From contig NZ_CP022255.1 of assembly GCF_003119195.2 (NCBI RefSeq), forward strand, positions 186,001 to 250,000: 64,000 nucleotides of DNA. The letters are read 5' to 3'. The position numbers and the translations under genes were made by a program. Of the stretch, positions 25,941-33,291 are shown one piece after another. Source of the DNA: Azospirillum baldaniorum (GTDB taxonomy: Bacteria; Pseudomonadota; Alphaproteobacteria; Azospirillales; Azospirillaceae). Numbering within the stretch: the first letter of the stretch is position 1; every line of letters begins with the position of its first letter. A model generated the notes under the pieces. It made no database searches. It was not told the origin of the DNA and saw only the letters and a list, made by a program, of their open reading frames with translations.

Positions 25941-27950
25941 TCAATCGGACGGGGTGAGGTCGATGGTCTGGCGGGCGATGGCCTCGGCGGCCTGCTTTCC
26001 GGAGAGGACGGCGATCTCGGCGCTGCCCGCGCTGAACCAGGTCCGCGTCCAGTCCCCTGCCAGGAAGGCGTTGACGAAGCCGCTGTCGCCCGGCTTCAGC
26101 CGGGTCTCCACGGTCGCCGGGAAGCACTGCACGTAGAGCTCCGACGGGTCGAGGTTGTAGCGGTAGTAGGAGGAGTAGACCTGGCTCTGATCGAACACGC
26201 CGTCCTTGACCGTGTTGGGCCACAGCACCCCGATGTTGGCGTTCAGCCACTCCGTGGCGTCCCGGCGGACGTCCGCGGCCATCCGCTGCGGCAGGCCGCA
26301 GGCGTAGGGCGGGGCGCCGGCCGGCCAGCGGGCGGTGCCGCAGAAATACTCCACGGCCTTGACGGTGCCGGGCGGCCAGGATTCGGCGGGGATGAGGTGG
26401 CTCATCTCGCCCCAGCTGTCGAGTTCCTCGACATAGCTGGTCATGGCAGTCGGGCCGGCCTTCCAGCCCATTTCCTCGATGCTCGGCGTCATCCAGAGCT
26501 GGACCGCCTGGGTCGGCACCGCCGGGGTGACCTCGACCATCTGCTTGAAGCGCAGATTGGCGTCCATCAACTCGGCCGCCGGGTCGGCCAGCGCGGCGGG
26601 CGGCATGGCCAGGACGACGAGATCGAAATCCTTGCCGACCTCCAGCACCGATTCCCCGGCGGTGCAGTGGCAGAACACCGATTCCAGGTTGATGCCGGCG
26701 TCGCGGATCTTGTCGCCATCGACGATCTGGCTCCAGTCCGGCTCGGACGGCCAGCAGTAGAGCCATTTCCCGTCGTCGCCGTAGCCGACCTTGACGAACG
26801 GGTCATAGGCGCCGTTGACGAGATCGACCTGCCGGTTCAGGCGCACCCGCTCCACCCAGGCGCCGTTTTCCGAGGTTTCCAGCTTGGTCAGGCGGTGGAA
26901 CAGCTTGATGTCCACCCCGCGCTGCTTCAGCACGAACCAGGCGGGCGTGAAGACGGTGTCGCCCATGCCGGCGTTCATCTTCCACAGCGGCGCGCCCTTG
27001 TAGGCGAAGCCCATCAGCAGAAGGATCTCCGCCGCGGCGCCGGCGGCGAAGCGCGCGTTCTCCGGTCCATCGGTCGCTTCGCCGTTCTTGTAGGAGAAGC
27101 ACATGTCGTAGAGCAGGCGCACCGGGGCCGACCACGCGAAGGTGTCGGAGATGCCGTTCTTCTGCAGCCACTCGCGGAAGTCCTCGCCGTTGATGCGGTC
27201 GAAGCCGTCCTTGCCGTAGGGCAGCACGTCGGCGAAGCAGCCGATGGCGAAGGCGAGGCCGAAATCGGCGAAGCAGGCGAACTCCCAGCCCTCGTCCGAC
27301 AGCTTCAGCAGCGGTTCCAGGACCGCCTGGAAGCCCTTCTGGACGATCTTGAGCAGATCGACGATCAGCCCGTGGTCGAAGGCGCCGTCGCCCGCCTCCT
27401 CGATGTGGGTCCGCGCCTTCTCAAGGGCGTCCAGCCCGAGCTTCGCGGTCAGGTGGCCGGGCAGATGGTCGTGCTTGGCGACCAGGTTCTGCAGCGCGCC
27501 GATCAGGAAGGCGGCGAAGCCGTTCGGGCCGAGCGATCGCGGGTCGCCGGGGGTGCCGGAGCGCTCGGGGAAATCGAGGTTCCAGGAATGCCAGCGGGTC
27601 TTGCCGAAGCGCGGGATGTCCTGCATCAGCGTCACCTGATACAGCGGGCGGAAGGCGTCCTGCCAAGTCTGGAAGGCGTAGTCGGCGGGCTCGTCCCACT
27701 CCGCGTAGGCGCCGCGCACCATCCGGAAGGCGTTGTCGTAGAAGCCCAGGAAGATGTGCAGCCCGTGCTCCTCGATGCGCTGGCCCTGCTTGGCGTTGCG
27801 GCCGCTGGCCCCCTTGCCGCCCAGCCGCCAGCCGTGGCTGACCAGCGTCACGTCGAACTTCTCGCGCAACGCCTCGGTCGCCGTGAGAGTCAGCGCGGCG
27901 GACACGCCCCCAAGCCCGCCGCCCAGCACCAGCACACGCGTCTTTCCCAT
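25941..27950 (-). CDS. Large FAD-dependent oxidoreductase (amine oxidase/phytoene desaturase-like), copy 2
   Basis: A 669-residue paralogue of the 21242 gene. It shares the Rossmann start (RVLVLGGGLGGVSAALTL), the segment GWRLGGKGASGRNAKQ, the RIEEHGLHIFLGFYDNAF box and a C-terminal AFLAGDWTRTWFSAGSAEIA FAD-closing region. I chose the ATG at 27950, preceded by GGGGTGG; the frame remains open to 29012 but that part is antisense-shadow sequence over eutC/eutB. It is co-oriented with the FadL-like porin gene. Two such enzymes in one locus suggest successive desaturation or oxidation steps on one substrate. Confidence 0.85.
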   Translation of the reverse strand: MGKTRVLVLGGGLGGVSAALTLTATEALREKFDVTLVSHGWRLGGKGASGRNAKQGQRIEEHGLHIFLGFYDNAFRMVRGAYAEWDEPADYAFQTWQDAFRPLYQVTLMQDIPRFGKTRWHSWNLDFPERSGTPGDPRSLGPNGFAAFLIGALQNLVAKHDHLPGHLTAKLGLDALEKARTHIEEAGDGAFDHGLIVDLLKIVQKGFQAVLEPLLKLSDEGWEFACFADFGLAFAIGCFADVLPYGKDGFDRINGEDFREWLQKNGISDTFAWSAPVRLLYDMCFSYKNGEATDGPENARFAAGAAAEILLLMGFAYKGAPLWKMNAGMGDTVFTPAWFVLKQRGVDIKLFHRLTKLETSENGAWVERVRLNRQVDLVNGAYDPFVKVGYGDDGKWLYCWPSEPDWSQIVDGDKIRDAGINLESVFCHCTAGESVLEVGKDFDLVVLAMPPAALADPAAELMDANLRFKQMVEVTPAVPTQAVQLWMTPSIEEMGWKAGPTAMTSYVEELDSWGEMSHLIPAESWPPGTVKAVEYFCGTARWPAGAPPYACGLPQRMAADVRRDATEWLNANIGVLWPNTVKDGVFDQSQVYSSYYRYNLDPSELYVQCFPATVETRLKPGDSGFVNAFLAGDWTRTWFSAGSAEIAVLSGKQAAEAIARQTIDLTPSD

Positions 27951-27965
27951 CGCAGCCACCCCGAG

Positions 27966-27987
27966 CCCCCGGTTGTTTTGCCGGGGG
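27966..27987. repeat. Short inverted repeat upstream of FAD oxidoreductase copy 2
   Basis: CCCCCGG (27966-27972) and CCGGGGG (27981-27987) form a 7-base stem with an eight-base T-rich loop in the 116-base gap after eutC. On the reverse strand no T run follows, so it may be a weak attenuator or Rho-associated end for the eut transcript. Confidence 0.35.
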
Positions 27988-28066
27988 ATTGTGCTTGGCA
28001 TCGCCGCTTGTCGCAATGGGATTAAGACGAATGCGAACATTCCGTCGCCGCACCGATGCGGATCGG

Positions 28067-28864
28067 TTACGGAACGCCGTCGCTTGGCAGGGCCGGCGAG
28101 GTGGCGGGTGCCGCGCTGTCGAGCAGAATACCCGACCGCCGCTGGGCGAACATCGCGGTGAGCAGGGCGGCCGCCTGGGCGGCGGCGGCGGTGGGAGCGA
28201 GGCCGCCGACTCGGACGTTTGAGATGCAGTTGCGCTCGCTGTCCACCCGGCCGGGCCGCGGTTCCCATGTCAGATAGAGGCCCAATGAATCGGCGGCGCT
28301 CAGTCCCGGCCGCTCGCCGATCAGGACGACGCTCGCCCGCGCCTGGAGCAGCGCGCCGACCGGATCGCCCAGCGCCACCCGCGCCTGCTCCGCCACCACC
28401 ACCGGCCCGACCCGCAGCCCGGCCGCCTGGAGTTTCGGGATCAGGGCTTCCAGCACCGCGACGGCGTTGGCCTGCACGGCGGTGCCGCTCAGCCCGTCGC
28501 CGACCACCAGCACGACGTCGGGGGCGCGGACCGGCTCCGACAGGCGGCGCTGCGACTCCTCTGACAATTGCCGGCCGAGGTCCGGGCGCTTCAGGTAGGC
28601 GGCGCGGTCGGGCGCCGCGCTGGTCACCGGGACCGCCGGCCAGCCGCGCTCCTCCAGCGCGGCCAGCAGCGCCGCGGCGTCGAGCGGCGTGTGCACCGCG
28701 TCGCGCGCCTGGGCGTGGGCGGCCTGAAAGGCGAGATGGGCGGCGGTGGGCAGGCCGCTCCCGGCGTGGCCCAGCGCGATCCGCGCGTCGGTGTGGCGGC
28801 GCAGATGCGCCCAGCGGTCGGGCTGGGCCGGGGCGGGAAGGGGCACCGGTTCGGACTCCGTCAT
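28067..28864 (-). CDS. eutC: Ethanolamine ammonia-lyase light chain
   Basis: A 265-residue small subunit of the B12-dependent ethanolamine ammonia-lyase, which converts ethanolamine to acetaldehyde and ammonia. Family segments are visible: LGHAGSGLPTAAHLAFQAAHAQARDAVH, split here as conserved blocks over residues ~30-60, VVGDGLSGTAVQ, and LIGERPGLSAADSLG with SERNCISNVR near the C-terminus, part of the cobalamin-binding surface. The start at 28864 overlaps the eutB stop (ATGA). Only eutB and eutC are present here; no reactivase, aldehyde dehydrogenase or microcompartment shell genes are in the window. Confidence 0.95.
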   Translation of the reverse strand: MTESEPVPLPAPAQPDRWAHLRRHTDARIALGHAGSGLPTAAHLAFQAAHAQARDAVHTPLDAAALLAALEERGWPAVPVTSAAPDRAAYLKRPDLGRQLSEESQRRLSEPVRAPDVVLVVGDGLSGTAVQANAVAVLEALIPKLQAAGLRVGPVVVAEQARVALGDPVGALLQARASVVLIGERPGLSAADSLGLYLTWEPRPGRVDSERNCISNVRVGGLAPTAAAAQAAALLTAMFAQRRSGILLDSAAPATSPALPSDGVP

Positions 28865-30255
28865 GGCTGTTCCTCCGGCAGGGGCAAGGCGGGCAGAAGG
28901 CAGGACGCGGCGGGGTCGAAGCGCAAGCGCCCTGTGGAATCGGCGATGCCGGCGGCCTGCTGCCACGCTTCGAACTCCGGCGCCGGGCGGCGGCCGAGCA
29001 CCTGACGCACATAGAGCGCGTCGTGGAAGGAGGTGCTCTGGTAGTTCAGCATGATGTCGTCGGCCCCCGGCACCCCCATGATGAAGGTGCATCCGGCCAC
29101 GCCGAGCAGGGTCAGCAGGGCGTCCATGTCGTCCTGGTCGGCCTCCGCATGATTGGTGTAGCAGACGTCGCAGCCCATCGGCAGGCCGAGCAGCTTGGCG
29201 CAGAAATGGTCCTCCAGCCCGGCGCGGGTGATCTGCTTGCCGTCGTAGAGGTATTCCGGCCCGATGAAGCCGACCACCGTGTTGACCAGAAGCGGCCGGT
29301 AGCGGCGGGCGACGGCGTAGCAGCGTGCCTCCACCGTCTGCTGGTCCACCCCCTCATGCGCGCCGGACGACAGTTCGCTGCCCTGGCCGGTCTCGAAATA
29401 CATCAGGTTGTCGCCGACGGTGCCGCGGTTCAGCGCCCGTCCGGCCTCCCACGCCTCGTCCAGCAGGGCCAGCGAGACGCCGAAGGCGCGGTTGGCGGCC
29501 TCCGTCCCGGCGATGGACTGGAAGACCAGATCGACCGGCGCCCCGCGCTCCATCGCCCGCAGCGCCGTGGTCACATGGGCCAGCACGCAGGACTGGATCG
29601 GCGCGCCGGTGCGCAGGCGAAGCTCCTCCAGCATCTCCAGCAGGGCGGTCATCGCCTCCACGCTGTCGGTGGCCGGGTTGATGCCGATCACCGCGTCGCC
29701 GCTGCCGTACATCAGCCCGTCGAGGACGCTGGCCGCGATGCCGTGCGGGTCGTCCACCGGGTGGTTGGGCTGCAGGCGGGTGGAGAGGCGCCCCGGCAGA
29801 CCGATGGTGTTGCGGAAGCGCGTGACGACGCGGGTCTTGGCGGCGACGGCGATCAGGTCCTGCAAGCGCATGATCTTCGACACCGCCGCGACCATCTCCG
29901 GCGTCAGGCCGGGGGCGAGCGCCGTCAGGGCCGCCGCGTCCGCCTCCTCCGACAGCAGCCAGTCGCGGAAGCCGCCGACGGTCAGGTGGGCGACCGGGGC
30001 GAAGGCGGCGCCGTCATGGCCGTCGACGATCAGCCGGGTCACCTCGTCCGCCTCGTAGGGGACGACCGCCTCGGTCAGGAAATGGCGCAGCGGCAGGTCG
30101 GCCAGGGCCATCTGCGCGGCCACCCGCTCCGCCGCGCTGGCAGCGATCAGCCCGGCCAGCGCGTCGCCCGAGCGCGGCGGCGAGGCGCGGGCGAGCAGCG
30201 TCTTCAGATCGGGAAACCCGTACCGCGTCCCGGCCAGAGTGTGGGCGAATGCCAT
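28861..30255 (-). CDS. eutB: Ethanolamine ammonia-lyase heavy chain
   Basis: A 464-residue catalytic large subunit with a TIM-barrel sequence characteristic of EutB: GDGLMYG-type region (DGLMYGSGDAVIGINPATDS), FETGQGSELSSGAHEG, VNTVVGFIGPEYLY and the C-terminal GVPGADDIMLNYQSTSFHD. It pairs with EutC to form the adenosylcobalamin-dependent lyase. Length matches the family. The gene reads away from the phage-tail module; its promoter must lie in 30256-30470. The promoter region shows no sigma-54 or clear consensus element that I can support. Confidence 0.96.
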   Translation of the reverse strand: MAFAHTLAGTRYGFPDLKTLLARASPPRSGDALAGLIAASAAERVAAQMALADLPLRHFLTEAVVPYEADEVTRLIVDGHDGAAFAPVAHLTVGGFRDWLLSEEADAAALTALAPGLTPEMVAAVSKIMRLQDLIAVAAKTRVVTRFRNTIGLPGRLSTRLQPNHPVDDPHGIAASVLDGLMYGSGDAVIGINPATDSVEAMTALLEMLEELRLRTGAPIQSCVLAHVTTALRAMERGAPVDLVFQSIAGTEAANRAFGVSLALLDEAWEAGRALNRGTVGDNLMYFETGQGSELSSGAHEGVDQQTVEARCYAVARRYRPLLVNTVVGFIGPEYLYDGKQITRAGLEDHFCAKLLGLPMGCDVCYTNHAEADQDDMDALLTLLGVAGCTFIMGVPGADDIMLNYQSTSFHDALYVRQVLGRRPAPEFEAWQQAAGIADSTGRLRFDPAASCLLPALPLPEEQP

Positions 30256-30473
30256 GGCGTCCCCTCTTCCCCTCGTCGGTTCGTCCGTTCAACCCGCCTC
30301 CGTAGAGTTTGGCGATGCCGATGCGCCCCGTCCAGCGCCCACCCGAGCATCGGCGGATCGATGATCCCGACCGCCGGACCTGGACCGCGCCGTTGGCGGC
30401 GACCACGGCGTTCGGGCGATGCCGTCGACGCATCTGCTGGAGGGGGCAAGAAAGTGCTTTACAAGACGAGGAA

Positions 30474-30479
30474 TATAAT
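30474..30479 (+). promoter_or_regulatory. Candidate -10 element for the tail operon
   Basis: TATAAT matches the sigma-70 -10 consensus exactly, which stands out in GC-rich DNA. No good -35 hexamer lies 16-18 bases upstream (AAAGTG at 30451-30456), and TTTACA at 30458 is too close. It could rely on an activator. It is the only promoter-like element I see before the tail genes. Confidence 0.35.
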
Positions 30480-30694
30480 CCAATCTGTAGGAGACAATGC
30501 GTTACCCGCGCCCGCCCGGCTCCGCCGCGGCGGGCGTCGTTGTTTTGATCGTGTGTCTCCTCGCCGGGGTGAATCCCATGTTCCCACCGGCGGAGGAACC
30601 CAAGGACCTGGGCGTTCCCTTTGCCCCATCGGGCGAACCGGAACGGCACGATCCCAACGGAGGGACCGTTCCACGACCGGTCCCATCCGCCGCC

Positions 30695-30718
30695 AAGCCG
30701 CCTTCGGGCGGCTTTTTT
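30695..30718 (+). terminator. Intrinsic terminator immediately upstream of the tail-tube gene
   Basis: GCCGCC and GGCGGC pair around a TTCG tetraloop and are followed by six T residues, a textbook Rho-independent terminator. It lies only 25 bases before the tail-tube ATG and downstream of the candidate promoter, so transcription from that promoter would need read-through or antitermination. Its 3' half plus CATG resembles the element at 46759-46782. Confidence 0.75.
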
Positions 30719-30742
30719 CATGGCCGAAAGGAGCCGTTCAAC

Positions 30743-32221
30743 ATGACCAGTTCGAACCGGGTGCGCCTCGCCGGTGTCCTCGAAGCGGTGCCCGGCACCA
30801 CCCCCGTCACCCCGCGCCTGCGCCAGCAGCGGGTGACCTCGATCGGCCTGACCTACAAGACCGATTATGAGGAATCCGGGGAACTGCGCGACGACCGCAT
30901 GAACGCCGATCCGCTGAGCGTCGGCCAGAGCAACGGCGGTCAGATCGGCATCGAATGGCATTATCCGGTGCCGGGCAGCCTCCTCGACTCCGAGATCGTC
31001 AGCGCCTTCTGCGCCGATTGGGTGAACACGCCGTTCCGTGACAACGACGGCCTGCCGGCGTCGGCGGTGACCTCGGTGAGCGCCGATGCGCAGGTCGTCG
31101 CCATGACCGACGGCCCGGCCTTCGCGGCGGGCCATCTGGTGCGCTTCACCGGCTTCGAGGCCGCCAACAACGGGGTGCGCAAGGTAACCGCCGGCTCCGC
31201 CACCGCTCCGGCCTTCGCGGGTGGCGGCCTGCTGGACGAGGCCGCTCCGGGAGCCGCCGCGCGGCTGAAGGTGGTGGGGTTCGAAGGAGCCTCCGGAGAT
31301 CTCGCCACGACGCTGACCGGGCTCGGGTCCACCGCTCTCGACTTCACCACGCTGGGCCTGTCGGTCGGCCAGTGGATCAAGATCGGCGGGACGACCGACG
31401 CCTACCGTTACGGCACGGCGGTGTGCAACGCCTGGGTCCGCATCGTCGGCATCGCGCCGCATGAGCTGGCCCTGGACAACCGGCCGGCCGGCTGGGCGGT
31501 CGATGCCGGCGCCGACAAGACGATCCGCGTCTGGCACGGGGACGTCATCAAGAACGGGTCGCTGGTGCGTTCGGTGACGCTGGAGCGCGGCTTCCTGGAG
31601 CAGAACCCGCCGAGCTTCATCGCCCAGACCGGCATGCGGGTGAACAGCCTGGAATTCGGCGGCGAAGCGAAGAAGCCGGCGACCGGGACGGTGGCCTTCA
31701 TGGGCATGAAGGGCGGCTCGTCCGGCGTCGCGCTCGACGTTGCGCCGGCCGACGCTCCGGACATGGTCGACTATCCGGCGATGGCCTTCTCCGCGAACTG
31801 CGGCCGGATCGGCGTCGGCGGAGCGGCGCTGGGCAATCCCGACTGGGCCCGCGCCATCAAGTTCACGATCACCAACAACCTGAGCACCCGCGACGCGCTG
31901 TCCGACGGCGACGGAACCGCCCCGGCGGCGGTGGCGATCCGCGACGGCGCCTGCGACGTGAAGGTGGAGCTGGACACCTATTTCGGGTCCCGTGCCCTGC
32001 TGTCACGGATCGAGTCCGGCGAGAAGATCGGCGTCAACTGCCGCCTGCAGAAATGCGGCCGGGCGATGATCTGGGAGTCGCCGCGCCTCACCGCCCGTGA
32101 GGGCGATCCGGGCGTCGGCGGCAAGAGCCAGGACGTCACGCTGCCGGCGCAGCTGACCGCCTCGCGCGATCCGCTGACCAACGCGCAGCTGATCCTGAAC
32201 CGGATCGAATTCTTCCAGTAA
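30743..32221 (+). CDS. Phage tail tube (major tail) protein
   Basis: A 492-residue protein read as the major tail tube subunit of a siphovirus-like tail. The N-terminal part (RLAGVLEAVPGTTPVTPR, then DYEESGELRDDRM) and the later VTLERGFLEQNPPSF with FGGEAKK are features of the phage tail tube family that includes larger, domain-inserted tube proteins; position before the chaperone pair and tape measure supports this. Extra Ig-like or OB-like insertions probably occupy residues ~110-250. The ATG at 30743 has AAAGGAG upstream. An in-frame ATG at 30497 would add 82 residues with a hydrophobic segment and span a terminator, so I reject it as the main start. Confidence 0.78.
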   Translation: MTSSNRVRLAGVLEAVPGTTPVTPRLRQQRVTSIGLTYKTDYEESGELRDDRMNADPLSVGQSNGGQIGIEWHYPVPGSLLDSEIVSAFCADWVNTPFRDNDGLPASAVTSVSADAQVVAMTDGPAFAAGHLVRFTGFEAANNGVRKVTAGSATAPAFAGGGLLDEAAPGAAARLKVVGFEGASGDLATTLTGLGSTALDFTTLGLSVGQWIKIGGTTDAYRYGTAVCNAWVRIVGIAPHELALDNRPAGWAVDAGADKTIRVWHGDVIKNGSLVRSVTLERGFLEQNPPSFIAQTGMRVNSLEFGGEAKKPATGTVAFMGMKGGSSGVALDVAPADAPDMVDYPAMAFSANCGRIGVGGAALGNPDWARAIKFTITNNLSTRDALSDGDGTAPAAVAIRDGACDVKVELDTYFGSRALLSRIESGEKIGVNCRLQKCGRAMIWESPRLTAREGDPGVGGKSQDVTLPAQLTASRDPLTNAQLILNRIEFFQ

Positions 32222-32272
32222 CCGGCATCCCGGCGACCAACGGGAACGAGGCTGCCCCACCGGGCGGCAGAC

Positions 32273-32286
32273 GGTTCGCGCGAACC
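32273..32286. repeat. 14-base perfect palindrome in the tail operon
   Basis: GGTTCGCGCGAACC is a perfect palindrome in the 136-base gap between the tail-tube and chaperone genes. GCGGGCG and CGCCCGC follow at about 32290-32315 and can form a second hairpin without a T run. It may be an operator or an mRNA stability element setting the high tube-to-chaperone ratio; function is unknown. Confidence 0.4.
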
Positions 32287-32357
32287 GGGGCGGGCGTTTG
32301 GTCGGCGCCCGCCCGCTTCCGCGCATCCCGACCAACGACCAAGCACGAGAGACGCTC

Positions 32358-32810
32358 ATGACCTTCGAACATGTTTCGCACGGCCTGCCGGCCGCCGCCC
32401 CGCAGACCGACGACCTCGGCGACCTGCTGGTGGATGAGCGCGTCGCGCGCGACGGCGTGTGGATCACCCCGGACCCCGACCGCAGCCTGCGCATCAGGAC
32501 GAAGGGCCTGCCGGACGCCTACTACGACGCCCAGGCCCGACAGCAGCGCCAGGCGGCCAAGGGCTTCAACGGCGACACCAACCGGTTGCCGGTATCGCAC
32601 AAGCGCCGGATCAACGCCCGCTGCCTGATCGACCACAGCCTGGTCGACGTGGAGGGTTGCGTCATCGGCGGCCGCGAGCTGCCCTTCGCCGAATTCTGCG
32701 ACCTGATCCTGGAGCCGCGCGGCGCCAGGCTGCTCGACCTCGCCTTCGGTGCGGCCACCACGGCGCAGGATGGCAAGGCCGAGGAGTTGGAGGCCGCCCG
32801 GGGAAACTGA
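32358..32810 (+). CDS. Tail assembly chaperone, G-like, frame-0 product
   Basis: A 150-residue protein between the tube and tape-measure genes, the position of lambda G. No domain is recognised with certainty from sequence alone; the call rests on gene order and on the canonical -1 slippery heptamer GGGAAAC located three codons from its end. In lambda, gpG coats the tape measure and the rarer frameshifted gpGT recruits tube subunits. The ATG at 32358 is preceded by GAGAGA; the frame opens at 32298 but without a ribosome site. The protein is rich in Asp/Arg and lacks membrane segments. Confidence 0.72.
   Translation: MTFEHVSHGLPAAAPQTDDLGDLLVDERVARDGVWITPDPDRSLRIRTKGLPDAYYDAQARQQRQAAKGFNGDTNRLPVSHKRRINARCLIDHSLVDVEGCVIGGRELPFAEFCDLILEPRGARLLDLAFGAATTAQDGKAEELEAARGN
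32801..32807 (+). promoter_or_regulatory. Programmed -1 ribosomal frameshift site (G GGA AAC)
   Basis: In the frame of the upstream gene the bases read G-GGA-AAC-TGA, an exact X-XXY-YYZ heptamer directly before the stop codon. A -1 slip continues at CTG (32807) into an open frame to 33205. CCGC (32811-32814) and GCGG (32821-32824) can form a small stem 4 bases downstream. Lambda uses GGGAAAG at the same place in G-T. Confidence 0.8.
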
Positions 32811-33205
32811 CCGCGGCGCTGCGGGACTGGCTCGACCGGCGGGCCGAGACCGACGACCTGCTGGACGAGCTGATGGATGAGGATCCGGACGCCGTGGCGA
32901 TCGTCGCGGCGCGCCGGGCCGGGCTCGGGGAGGCGGTGGAGGTCGAGCCCTGGTGCCGATGGGTCTGGCGCGCGTGGCACGACCTTGCCGACGACCGGCA
33001 TTGGCGGCCGGGCGGACTCGGTCCGGCCATGCCCTGCCGGATTCCCTGGTCGGTGGTGACGGCCTACGCCGACCGCAACGCCGTCGACGCCGACCTCCTG
33101 CGGACGCTGCTCCATCACATGGACGAGCTGTACCTCGCCTGGTGGGCCGAGACGTCCAGGCAGAGCGCCGCCCAGACCGGCGGCGAGGCCGGGGAGGGAG
33201 CGTGA
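32807..33205 (+). CDS. Tail assembly chaperone, T-like extension made by -1 frameshift
   Basis: A 132-residue extension in the -1 frame relative to the preceding gene. It has no convincing own start: the first ATG in frame is at 32873, inside the sequence and without a ribosome site. Frameshifting would give a 282-residue fusion (150 + 132). The extension is acidic then aromatic-rich (WCRWVWRAWHDLADD; HHMDELYLAWWAE), similar in character to phage tail chaperone second domains, and it lies directly before the tape measure. Expected stoichiometry is low compared with the frame-0 product. Confidence 0.7.
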   Translation: MTAALRDWLDRRAETDDLLDELMDEDPDAVAIVAARRAGLGEAVEVEPWCRWVWRAWHDLADDRHWRPGGLGPAMPCRIPWSVVTAYADRNAVDADLLRTLLHHMDELYLAWWAETSRQSAAQTGGEAGEGA

Positions 33206-33291
33206 GCAACGCTCCCTCCGTCCTGCCCGCCACGCCGCCCCACCGGCGGATTCGTCCGCCCTGATCATCACCTCTCGCCGCTGAGGCAGCC

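Larger units (their letters stand above)
30256..30742. other. 487-base junction between eutB and the tail module
   Basis: This gap holds the eutB promoter region (reverse strand), a consensus-like TATAAT at 30474-30479, an AGGAG-ATG combination at 30489-30499 that opens a frame continuous with the tail-tube gene, and a perfect UUCG-loop terminator at 30695-30718. No integrase, repressor or attachment-site repeat was found. The leader frame would encode a hydrophobic N-terminus (GVVVLIVCLLAGV) unlikely in a tail-tube protein, so it is either a short leader peptide read-through or non-coding. Confidence 0.5.

Noticed and set aside
30279-30290. GTTC-N4-GTTC upstream of the tail module as a LexA (SOS) box
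   Set aside because: Alphaproteobacterial LexA sites use GTTC-N7-GTTC; the spacing here is four, so I do not call it.
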